Shown: positions 35,845-60,428 of the stretch, in pieces | Position numbering within the stretch: position 1 is the stretch's first letter | Layout of the letters: the number at the start of each line of letters is the position of its first letter | DNA from: Lepisosteus oculatus | Taxonomy: Eukaryota > Chordata > Actinopteri > Semionotiformes > Lepisosteidae | Assembly: GCF_040954835.1 (NCBI RefSeq) | Contig: NC_090716.1 | Coordinates: 8,944,775 to 9,008,774 of the forward strand | Direction: 5' to 3' | DNA: 64,000 nucleotides | The notes under the pieces: model-generated | Told to the model about the DNA's origin: nothing | The model's input: the letters and a program-made list of their open reading frames with translations, nothing else | The model's database searches: none | Program-made: the position numbers and the translations under genes

Positions 35845-35970
35845 AGGATTTACATGTTAAATATTTCTTATAAAAAAAGTTGTATCATAAATCTGTTTAT
35901 TCTATCATGTAAGAATTCTTTGCTATAAATATGGTAAAAGTGTATTGTATTAGCAGTGAAATATTTTTAA

Positions 35971-35976
35971 AATAAA
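35971..35976 (+). terminator. BMAL1 polyadenylation signal
   Basis: AATAAA about 475 bases after the stop codon, followed by a T/G-rich stretch (TCTTGTTTCTCTTGTTTTTG), which is the usual downstream element. Confidence 0.75.
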
Positions 35977-35999
35977 AGTCTTGTTTCTCTTGTTTTTGT

Positions 36000-38400
36000 T
36001 CTAATGTCCTTCCTTTCTATCGCATAAAATTGTTTAACTTTATATGTAGTCATACATGGCAATAAATGGAAAGCAGGCAAGTGGAAATGTAACTGATATT
36101 GACTATTCAGTGACATGCATCGATAATCAATCATTTGTCAGGCGGTGAAATGGCAGCAAGGCTTTACAACAGCAGTTAACACAACTGCAATTCCTATTTT
36201 AAGAAAAACTTCAGACATGTTTTAGTTAACAACATGCTGATGAAAATGGTCCTTCTTCAAATCCAGCACAAAAATCTGTCACTGTTGTGTTCTTTGTCAC
36301 CTAGAAGCAGACCAGAGCTTGGCAGCACTTTGATTATAAATCAATAGTTAACTAAGACGTGGGAAGATTTTTTCCATCACATATGCAGCATCTCAACAAC
36401 ACTGACGCCTGAAATGAAATCACATGAGGTTAATATAGCATCAGAAAACGCATACGGTGCTGTTGCAGTAATATTATGTGTATTTAAAATTCAATTTAAC
36501 TTATTTCAGAAACAAAACTTTTTAAACCTTCTCAAAACTGTCAGAAACTAAACAGCTTCATTCTATGTGCTGAAGGGAGTTTCACTTCAGAAAACTAATG
36601 AGATATTTCCTCAGCTTTGCTTCACAACTACTACTTTCACTAAAGGTTTGTGACAGCTGGCGGAATGACAACACATCCCACATCTAATCAACTGCTAAGA
36701 GCAGCCCCACAGAATGCTGAAAATCAAAAATCGCCATTTTTAAGCCTTGTTCATGTTAGAAACTGTGTTTATATGGAATTACTAAATAAATCCAGCACCG
36801 TATTAATTTTAGGATTTGCTTAAGCAGAATCTCTCTACATTTTAACCCCTCAAATTTCAACCTTTCTTTTCCATAACCATTTGCTCTGCTGACTAATGGT
36901 CAATACAAACATGAAAAGTATGAGCAAGTGATTTCGGTATCAAGATTTAGAATACTATATGCAAGGTAATTTATTTGAGCATTCTATTTATAATTGTCAC
37001 AATTATCCCCAATTTCTTCAAGTAATTTTTTCAACTCTGAGTATAAAATCTAGAAAAGCATGCTTCTGGAGCATATATATTCTTGTACCAATGCTCCAAT
37101 TAATATAAGTGGCAGTTAAAGTTTACCTGTCTAAAAAGCACTCCACAAGCATTATTTTCCAAAGATTAGTAACAATCATAAAAAAACTAACTAGACTTAA
37201 CCATTTGTATCGCCTAATAAGTGTCACAGACATAAAATCAGCAAATATCTAAGATTTTAATATATAACACTTTGTGCCAGCAATGGTTATTTTATACTTT
37301 CCTCTGAAGATTAAGGAAATCCTGCTGTCCGTAATACAGTTCAACAGACGAGCACATATCGTGTCAAAATACAGGATAAAAAAAGCTTACAAGCTTCATT
37401 TGGAGTTCTATTTTAAAAACACTGCTGAAATGATGGATTCATAGCATAGCATCAAGACCACTATCTTACGTCACACTGACATTATAAAACATTGACTTTC
37501 CAATCCTTCAAACGAGCCACATCCTTTCATTCCAAGAGGTGGGTTAAACCAATACCTTTTCCTGTGACTGAATGCCGGTTGCTAGGATACACAAACAGCT
37601 TTCTCCCTTAAGTTACAATATGAAGTTGTGGTCTACTTCCCCACATGTGTGGTCTGCTTTCTCTGTGCATGGTCTACTGCATGCTTGGATACAGATGACA
37701 TCCACTGCAATTCACCCTCTGACTAAAATTACCCCAATTTAGAAGTGCAATTACCCAGGATCTCCTGTTATCCTGACATTACATATCTGTATTCTACAAA
37801 CCTAACCGTTTCTTAATCATAGATCATAGATGAAGTGACCTGAAATCATAGGACGTCTTCACAGGAACATCTTATGCCTCACTAAAGTTGAAGGACAACC
37901 AGTCAAATACCCAGCACTAATGATGGTGAAAGACAAAAAGTGAATGCTAAGACAACTATTAAGTTATTCATTCTGTATGTCAGGATCTCACATATACAAA
38001 AAATCACTAAATATCATACCTGGAAAACTTCAAGCCCAAGAACAGTACTGACAAAGCACTGTCTTGATGTAAAACTTGAGAAGTGGCACTATAATGCTCC
38101 CGAAAAAAAGTGGCCAGTTCTCTGAAATTTAACTGAAAAGAATGCTGCAGTACACCACTCAGAATGTAACAAGACCTCTCAAACAGCTGTTGCTCCTATG
38201 ATAATCACCAGAAATGCAAACATTGTAATAACCAATACCACACAAAACAGTCATTTTAAGTTGTTTATTAAACAATGGTTTCAAGCTTTGAACAAAAGGA
38301 TCCTGATTGCAGGAAATTTACACATTGAACTGAATACACCCTGGCAAGTGAATAAACTTAAAACAGATGGGCCAGGGTAGGTGACACGCTTATTTGATTG
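36000..38400. other. Intergenic region between convergent BMAL1 and BTBD10
   Basis: AT-rich, with no convincing exon, RNA gene or repeat that I recognise. Confidence 0.5.
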
Positions 38401-38416
38401 GGTCACCTTGTAATAG

Positions 38417-38640
38417 AACAAGGAAAATTTCACACTAAAAAAAAACAAGAAAAGTTTCAGTTGTTGAGCCTTCTTCAGATGTTTCTTTCCACCTAAAGAA
38501 GGCTCAACAACTGAAACTTTTCTTGTTTTTTTAGTGTGAAATTTTCCTTGTTGTTTGTTGTTTCTCCTATTCGTCAGAGTGGAATCAACCTTTTCTTGTT
38601 CTTTTTCAGCCACCCCATGCTGACGCAGCTCCCCACTCGA
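38417..38640. repeat. Palindromic repeat with tail (copy 2)
   Basis: Near-perfect inverted repeat: AACAAGGAAAATTTCACACT pairs with AGTGTGAAATTTTCCTTGTT, and AGTTGTTGAGCCTTC-type arms fold around a loop near 38485. The tail ends GCTGACGCAGCTCCCCACTC, nearly the same as copy 1 at 34 kb. It probably lies in or just past the BTBD10 3'UTR. Confidence 0.85.
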
Positions 38641-39099
38641 ACATCACCTTTTATTAGGATGATTGAAAAAAAATAAACCCAACGCATTAGTTCAACACCA
38701 GAATTCATTGTCCCAAATGTGCTCCATTCCCATGTGTTATTGCTGCTTCACTGCATGAGCAGAAGGAAAAGCAAGATTTTGCAAGTGAAAGCAAACTCAA
38801 AACACAATAGCACCACACTGTGCAAGATCTCAAACTGTTAAAGACTAATACTGTTGGACTGATTCAAAAGTAGTGGGTTGGTAAAATTAAATTTAAAAAC
38901 CAATTTAAATAAAAAAAACATCTTTACTCCTTTGGTCGTAAAAAAATACACTGCTGCCAAAAGCTTGCATCCCTCTTGGTGTAAAGGTAAACCAGTTCTC
39001 CTTCAGATTCTAAGGCTGCTGATGAAGTGCAAAGGCATTAAGGTTACAGTGCCACTTTTGCCCCTTTTCTGCAGCATGCTATGGTTTGAGGTGCGAGTC

Positions 39100-53701
<14,602 letters not shown>

Positions 53702-54551
53702 CTGTCATTAAGAACACAGAACATAAGCAAACATTGTACTTCCAGGTATTTCACACACACAGCTCACAGAATGCCAAATGAAAGGTATTATTTCTACATC
53801 TCCCCGAATATGTATATAACACTTTGACTATGTCAGGACTAAAAAGCAAGACGGTTCACATTGCCTGAAAACGGTAATTCTACTATGTATCCATACTAAG
53901 GGCCGGCCAGTGTGTAACAGGCCTCTATTTAATTCCTCATTTCTTGAGACTGGCTTGGCAGACCTCTTCCCTGGGGACCAACATGAGGTTTATTCCATTA
54001 CGACAGCTCAAATGAACTAAATAAATGCGATACTGGTTAATTAACAGGAAGCAGACGACGCACGGAATCAGCACTACTGTACCTACATGAAGCCTTCTCA
54101 GTTTAACACCCACTTACAGTGTTCAAACCAGCTCTCTCGGTGAGGTAGGCCAGAGCTACAGAAGACAAGGTATCGTAATACTAATCGGCAAAAACAATCA
54201 ACTACAACTTAAGCATCGCAAGCCCGGATTATCTAAAAAGCAGGAACAAAATAAAAACGTTGTTTACAAAACAAATCTTACCGGAATGCGTCAGCTACGT
54301 ACTGTATACTGCGAGTCACACAGCATTCGGGCAACAAAACAAGAAGTGCATATCACACCGAAACTGATCGATGAGTTTGTCACCATTTTAATACTACATA
54401 ACCAATACGATGGAAAAACAGTGGAGGTTCTGCCTCAATAAACAAAAAACAGTCAATTTCACTATGACCAAATTTGGGTCTAGAAGGGATTGTACGCGTC
54501 TTCTAAGAATGATGGACGCTCTCTACAAACAACATGAAAACGACTTCTTAC

Positions 54552-54900
54552 CTTGTCTGGCTCAGAGTACATAAGCGTCGATGATGCAGGTGCAGCACGC
54601 ATTTAAACTACAAATGACACAACAATAATTAACTACATTCTAGTTAGCTTTCTTGACACACTCCGACAACCCAAAACTACTCTGGCTTCAGGTTCGTAAA
54701 AAAAAAATGTCAGGGCCCTCAGTCGCCCCTCTGACCAAAACCGCTCCGATCTCGCGAGACTTCCCTCGTTTCCATAGATACCCTACACGTGCACCTAAGG
54801 TGGCGAATCAGATGACACAGAAGGTAACAACAAACCCAAAGTGAATCTTATTGGCTCTCCAGCAAGAGCAGGAAAGTTTCAATGGTTGGAGCGGAGAAAT
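54552..54900 (-). promoter_or_regulatory. BTBD10: BTBD10 promoter and probable non-coding exon 1
   Basis: CpG-containing region upstream of the gene. A consensus donor (CAAG/GTAAGA) follows 54552 on the minus strand and probably ends the leader exon. TCTCGCGAGA lies at 54750-54759 and a CCAAT-type box (ATTGG) near 54849. No TATA box. The transcription start is probably between 54750 and 54600. Confidence 0.6.
54750..54759. promoter_or_regulatory. TCTCGCGAGA core promoter element
   Basis: Perfect 10-bp palindrome, known from TATA-less CpG promoters and bound by BANP (earlier linked to Kaiso). Confidence 0.7.
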
Positions 54901-56572
54901 ACAGTGCGGATACTGCGTTTCATCCGCCCATATCACTTTTGGTGACAGCTTTAACCTAAACTGAGGGTTGCGGTGAGCCTGTCATGTATGCTGGACTCCC
55001 ACAGACATACTGTGCATACAGTCATGATGCATCTGTTGGATGACAAATAATGAACCGAGGAAGACATCTGTTGTACCGCTCCCTCGGTTGCAAATGATGG
55101 ATAATCAGATGTTTTGGAACGAACAAATATATCAGTCGAATAACACCCTCAATAGTATTAAACTGCTAGTCAGGTGTCAATGTAACTTTTGAGACAGACT
55201 TTGTCTTAGCTAAAACACTGTAGTATACGCATATGTATATGATATTTATATTGATTTATGTATTTTCCCGAAGCTTTGATTTTGAATAATGTTCCCCAGG
55301 AGAATGCGATGTGACCTAACGTTGTGCCACAGAGCAATAATGTAAGAGCAAGCCAGGAATGATTTCACAGTAGGCGGATATTGCTAACAAAGACTATTGA
55401 ACTCACAGTGGATCACTTTCATTAGTAAACGTGATACAACAGGCCACGTCTCGTCCCAAACACGAAAAAGAACTCGATCAAGATTTTTTTTAAAAAAAAA
55501 GTTTATTTAAAGATTGATTCAGCGTGTTTATCACAGTGGTAATGTATACATTACATATTCTAACTCCTCCCCTTTTTTAATGGTCATTTCTTTGCATAAT
55601 CGCGGTTACATATTTCTATCATTTATCTTCTGTGTACGGGTTAACCTATGGTGGACTTCCAGGACAAAGTCGGAATTGAACAGACCTTAAACGCTGTCTA
55701 GGAATTATAAAGTAAATGGAAACAGGAAATAAGATCAAATCTGCCACTTGTTGCAATTTGCATTACATTTGTATTTGTGGCAACTGTCATTTTACTTATT
55801 ACTATAAGCAATTCCTATATTGTTTTAATTTAATGGTACAGAGTCTGAAAAAAGATTAAAGTTAACATTTCTTAGGTTGTAATTATAACCAAGAATAACA
55901 TGCTGTTTTTGTTGAACAGCAAATAAGTGCTTCCATCAATTAGACATGTACTGTATCTTTCATGTGAAGTTGGTAATGGTAAATTCTGAAATATAAAACA
56001 GCGTTAATTAAAACACATTAACACAATCTACCGGATGTACATTCGTCTTCATACAAGTGCATTCTCTCAGGTACAAAATCAGAAAAATATAATTTAATAG
56101 GATACATTAATAGAAAAACACCACATGTATATTTCTTATTACAACGTTTTCAATATAGGAATTATGAATCATTTTCATGCTCTTATTTTTTCCAGATACA
56201 AAATAGTTTGGTCCTATATTTTTGGTGTTTGTTTTTACTCATTGTAATAAATATTGTATAAAAACAGCACATTATTTTAAAAAATGTATTCAAAATTCCA
56301 TATATCACGTCAAGGAATAAATAATAAGTGCATTTTCATCTTAAATTGAGATAATATGCAAAAATGGCTTAGCCTCCTGAAATTACGTTATCATGTTTCT
56401 GTTCATACTTCAATATTCCAAAGAAAGGAATTAATGAAGCAGTCGTCAATACATATTTTAAAATGACCCGTTCTTAGGAATTTAAATTATTCCGATTTTT
56501 TAAAAAAAATCTGGTCGGAGTTTTCCATGTGTAGCTGCTGTCGTCAATTTCAATATAGCAATAAAAAAATGT
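54901..56572. other. Intergenic region between BTBD10 and PTH
   Basis: AT-rich; it must include the PTH 3'UTR. No clear minus-strand AATAAA is placed, and no other gene is seen. Confidence 0.5.
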
Positions 56573-56825
56573 CTACTGTGGGTTGAACAGCATTTCTAGT
56601 AAGTTCCGGATGTATTCTTTTTCTTCGAACGTAAGCACTTCAAAGTCCGTGAAATCTTCTGGCAGAAGCCTCCTGTTCCTTACTTTCTCGCCCCTCTCCG
56701 CGGTACTCCTGAGAGCGGCTGTGTGAATGTCCTTCAACTTCATCTGAAGCCAGTCTTGTCTCTCCTTATCGTACTTGTGCTCACCAAGGCTGTGCATTAA
56801 CTGAACTTCACTTACGGATCTCTTT
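56573..56825 (-). CDS. PTH: PTH exon 3 (mature hormone)
   Basis: Acceptor TTTTGCAG; 253 bases ending in TAG at 56575-56573. It holds the dibasic cleavage site and the whole mature hormone. Confidence 0.95.
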
Positions 56826-57139
56826 CTGCAAAATGCAATGTAAGTGTTATTTAAGTGATTCTTTACAGCCAACGGTGCCAGGCAAAATACTGTATCTAAC
56901 GACTTCTAGACCCAATGGCACCATAGCGTTGTAGGGCATACTAATACGTTAAAAGATCAATAAGAAACACCACAATAAAATCCAGATATCAATTAATTAC
57001 GCAGCATTACAATAGTTTTAACAAAATATAATTGTATTTATACACACCTCAGTGGCACTCCTTCTGACTGTGAAGAATAGTAAAGAGCACACAGGACCAT
57101 AATGCAGGAAAGTTTGTCCAGGCTTCTCATAAAAAACAT
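56573..57139 (-). CDS. PTH: Parathyroid hormone precursor (prepro-PTH)
   Basis: Two coding exons, 57139-57048 and 56825-56573, joined as AG/A: 114 residues plus TAG, close to the 115 of human. PTH is a secreted hormone that raises blood calcium through the class B receptor PTH1R. Seen: signal peptide with hydrophobic core ([13 protein letters not shown], residues 11-23), a short pro-piece ending RKR (31-33), and the mature hormone of 81 residues beginning [14 protein letters not shown]. Receptor-contact positions are kept: V2, M8, R20, W23, L24, L28. Part 1-34 is highly conserved; the tail ([14 protein letters not shown]) is not mammal-like, as usual in fish. PTHLH is less likely because the mature hormone starts SVSE rather than AVSE and the intron splits the pro-peptide as in PTH. 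Its position next to BTBD10 supports PTH. Confidence 0.94.
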
Positions 57140-57148
57140 GTTGGTATC
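57048..57148 (-). CDS. PTH: PTH exon 2 (signal and pro-peptide)
   Basis: Acceptor TTGACAG, ATG at 57139-57137, donor GTGTGT. It encodes [16 protein letters not shown] and on to SEGVPL. A second in-frame ATG (M4) is nine bases downstream; the first is kept. Confidence 0.88.
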
Positions 57149-57454
57149 CTGTCAATTAAAATTAAATAGTTTAAAAGCTTAAATAGTTTAAAAATACTAT
57201 TGCGAACAATAACTGAAGTTAAAATTGCTTATATTGATGAGATCAAATGTTACGAAACATCTAATGTTGCTGAAAGGAGTTTTACAAAATAGTCATTTTA
57301 AAAGTTTTAAAGCACACACACAGAAACATCATTTGACAGGTCTTTTAAAAAAATAAAATGAGGAAAAGTAAAAATCGCTTTCGTTTGTATGGAGATGATC
57401 AGGTTTAGTGAGTGAGCCTGAGAGCAAGTTGAAGTGCTGATGAACTCTACTTAC

Positions 57455-57545
57455 CACCCTTGGTATAGCTTTCCAGAAGCTGCGATCTGAGGCTGACTCT
57501 GCGCTGGATTTTTAACCCCGTTTTCACATCAGCCTGTCCATTGAG
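57455..57545 (-). other. PTH: PTH non-coding exon 1 (predicted)
   Basis: Starts about 28 bp downstream of a TATA box and ends at donor GTAAGTAG after 57455. The roughly 90-base length matches the untranslated first exon of mammalian PTH. An open frame runs through it but shows no conserved motif. Confidence 0.65.
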
Positions 57546-57570
57546 ATCAGTGAACCTCTCCCCAAAGTGC

Positions 57571-57578
57571 CTTATATA
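57571..57578 (-). promoter_or_regulatory. PTH TATA box
   Basis: TATATAAG on the gene strand, about 28 bp upstream of the predicted start. Confidence 0.75.
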
Positions 57579-57616
57579 GCTCCCGGTCATTGATGGGCCG
57601 CTCTTGTTGTTGGCGT

Positions 57617-57624
57617 TGATGTCA
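57617..57624 (-). promoter_or_regulatory. CRE-like site of PTH
   Basis: TGACATCA on the gene strand, about 75 bp upstream of the predicted start and one base off the CRE TGACGTCA. Human PTH has a CRE at a similar distance. Confidence 0.55.
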
Positions 57625-58507
57625 CCCCAAGCTTTGATGGGGGTGAAGCATTCTTGCGCATGGTAATAACGTAACCAACGCTCCCCACACCACATCTTTC
57701 AGCCGATCTGCATCCTCACCGACTAATTACCCAGAAGGAAATCACTTTTTCCTCTTTGTGGACTCCCAGATTAAGTCGGTGACGCTGATCAAATATATCA
57801 CGGCCAATTAATTGCATTGAAATATCTCTGTGCCTTGGGTGAGGATGCGACTGTGTGTGTGTGGAGGAGTGTGGGGGGCTTTTGTCTTATCTGTCGTAAT
57901 ATCATATTCCAATTTTAAGTAATTTCATGTAAACGCGCACACTGTCGATTTTGGTCCAGTTTAATTCCATATTAGATTAAGAATCTAATCCAAAACAGCG
58001 TGTTGAGGTTAGATTTTATTTTTCTTATCCCCAACCGGAATTTACAGATGTATAAACATAAAACTTTCTTTTTATAATATTCTGGTAAATGCATTAATCC
58101 TAAAAATCGTAGTTTTGAAAAGGAATTTAGATTTTCGTGAATTCGTTTGAACTAAAATGCATTCATATATTTGGTCGCAACGAGAAGAGTATTTAGTTCC
58201 TGTAAAGAAAAAAAAACGCCATCATATTGCTGTCGCTACCACCTGTTTGAAATAATCAATAACGTTCATGAACAATGTGAAATGAGAAACGGTAACTTAT
58301 TTATTTGCTGTTTGTAAGAGCAGATATTCAGACTGACACAATGCGGACCTATAGAGATTAGCCGCAGCAACAGCAGCCAAGATACAGGCTGTCGTTTGAA
58401 AACGCTCTTATGCAGATCACGTTGCCCCGGAGAGCAACAACCATCCGAAATCCCACAAATTACACGGAGTGTGTAACACCATGAAGCGCACTGAAAAGGT
58501 GTTAGAA

Positions 58508-58519
58508 CCAATGACGTCA
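58508..58519. promoter_or_regulatory. Perfect CRE overlapping a CCAAT box
   Basis: CCAAT at 58508-58512 shares its T with TGACGTCA at 58512-58519. About 70 bp on, GATTGCGTCA is a C/EBP-ATF-like site. Could be an enhancer or the promoter of an unseen transcript. Confidence 0.5.
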
Positions 58520-60380
58520 GCATACCCCTCACACGTCAGACACAAATGTTAATGGATGAGTAAAAGACTGGCTTTCTAAAAGTGATTGCGTCACTCTGCT
58601 AAACGGAAAAAGAACGCATCCCTTTTAAGGCATTTTCTTCATGTCCTGAAGTATTAAGCTGTGAACGCCAGGTTAGCAAAGTAGTTGCGCTGGAGAAAGA
58701 CAAAGCCAGCGTTGATTTTGTCAGTATTACTTTTCAGTATTTTCAGTTTTTGTTAATAGAAAAGAGAAAAGCGTACCTCAAACAATATCTATTCTTGTAA
58801 CCCCACTTCTTGAAAACAAATATTTATTGTGGTCCTTTTAATTCGCCTACCACAGATTTGTAATGGATATTGATTTCTCACATCTTCCATTTACTTTATT
58901 AGGTATTGTTAAGCAGGTTTACTGTGAAAAATGTTAATTGAACAAAGACAAATACAACTCACTTAAAATCTATCACACACGTTAATATACAGTGTTTCAA
59001 GTATGTTATGTCTTATCATTTTATTTTAGTCCTAATTATAATGATGAGACCCTGTGTCACAGGAAAAAAAAAATCTCCAAAAAAGGTTATTGTATATGCA
59101 TTAATAAGATACAATACCCAAAACATTTCAGATAGATACTACTTTCAACAGTGAACATGTACTGTGGCTCCAGGGCCATTTTTGCAAGTATAGAGATCAG
59201 CACTTGGTATTTAATCACTGCACAGCTCACCAGAGGTTGATCTCATTTCAGCTTTTATCTTTGTTCCAATCCCACAAATATCACATGATATTCTTTGCCA
59301 TGCTGCTAAAGCAATAGTATAAAATTAAAGGTTTAATTAAGTTGTCACATAGATTTCAATCGGAATGGCTGATCACAGTTAGTCTTTTTGCACAAACACA
59401 ATTACAAGAAGCAGGCTGGCATGTCATTTTTCCTGGGTGGTCTAAACAATTGTGTGTTTTGCATTAAAATTGTATTTTAGGACGTTTAGGCCCCCTTGCA
59501 GCCACAAGGTAACATATTAGAATAGACAGCCATGAGGCGAGCTTTCCTAAATGTAGGACAGGAATGGCCATGTCATGTCAGGCGTACGTCCCCGAGATGA
59601 ATGAAACAGTGCAGGCCCATACATCTTCCTTCATGGGATGGTTAGGGGTTCTGTCATAGCTGTAAGAATTTCTTCTCGCATTTCAATATAGGAAAAGAAC
59701 TTGGCAGCAGGTGGTCAGCTGTTGATAAACTTGGTTAACGACAGTTGCAGGTTTGAGGCTATGAGATAACTAGTAGGCCAGGGAAAATATCAGCTAGATG
59801 TACATTGAACGCTGTCGTCATGTCTGTAGTCGGAAGAGATGAAAGATCATAAACATGATTTCTATGAGTCCTGAAGCCAAGATAAATCAAACCTGTTTGC
59901 CTCACATGCCTCACTTCCACCCCTGCCAAGTTCTGCTACTGTAATTGGCTGGTCTGGCTAGGTTAACGTTTTGCTTCAATGCAAACCTCTGAACAGTATG
60001 TTTAGAATTATTTCTTCTGTAAAACGATAGTGTTTCTAATCGTTCTTCATTCCACTGGGTTTGGATATGTACTACTTAATAGTTTGTTTAGTTATAAGGT
60101 GCTGTGTGTTAGCGGCACGCTTTGATGGAGACCGGAGGTTGTAGCTGTTTACAAACAGCACTGCAGATCTAAAATTAGTTGTAGGGATGAGCTCCCTTTG
60201 ACATTTTTGGTCTTTTTACTTCTTGCGCATGAAACTTTTATTTGGCTATGGTGTGTTTATAGGATATAAACCAAAGCCAATTGGCCTTTGCCCTTTCCAT
60301 GAGATTCTAAACCTCATTTCTCCAATTCCAAGCAGTATATCAGTAATTATATATAATCATAATTACTAACTGCGTTCCCA

Positions 60381-60428
60381 TGCAACCCTGTACTGGATAT
60401 AGCGGCTTACAAAATGGATGAATGAATA
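60381..60428 (+). mobile_element. LINE-type 3' tail fragment
   Basis: CAACCCTGTACTGGATATAG then CGG and AAAATGGATGAATGA is the end of the common fish repeat also seen near 26.7 kb. Confidence 0.55.

Larger units (their letters stand above)
35497..35995 (+). other. ARNTL: BMAL1 3' untranslated region
   Basis: AT-rich stretch after the stop, ending just after an AATAAA signal at 35971-35976. It contains an 8-mer ACACTACA at 35837-35844. The cleavage point is estimated. Confidence 0.7.

Noticed and set aside
57447-57695. 82-codon frame through PTH exon 1
   Set aside because: It runs across the TATA box and into the intron donor; it fits a non-coding exon better.
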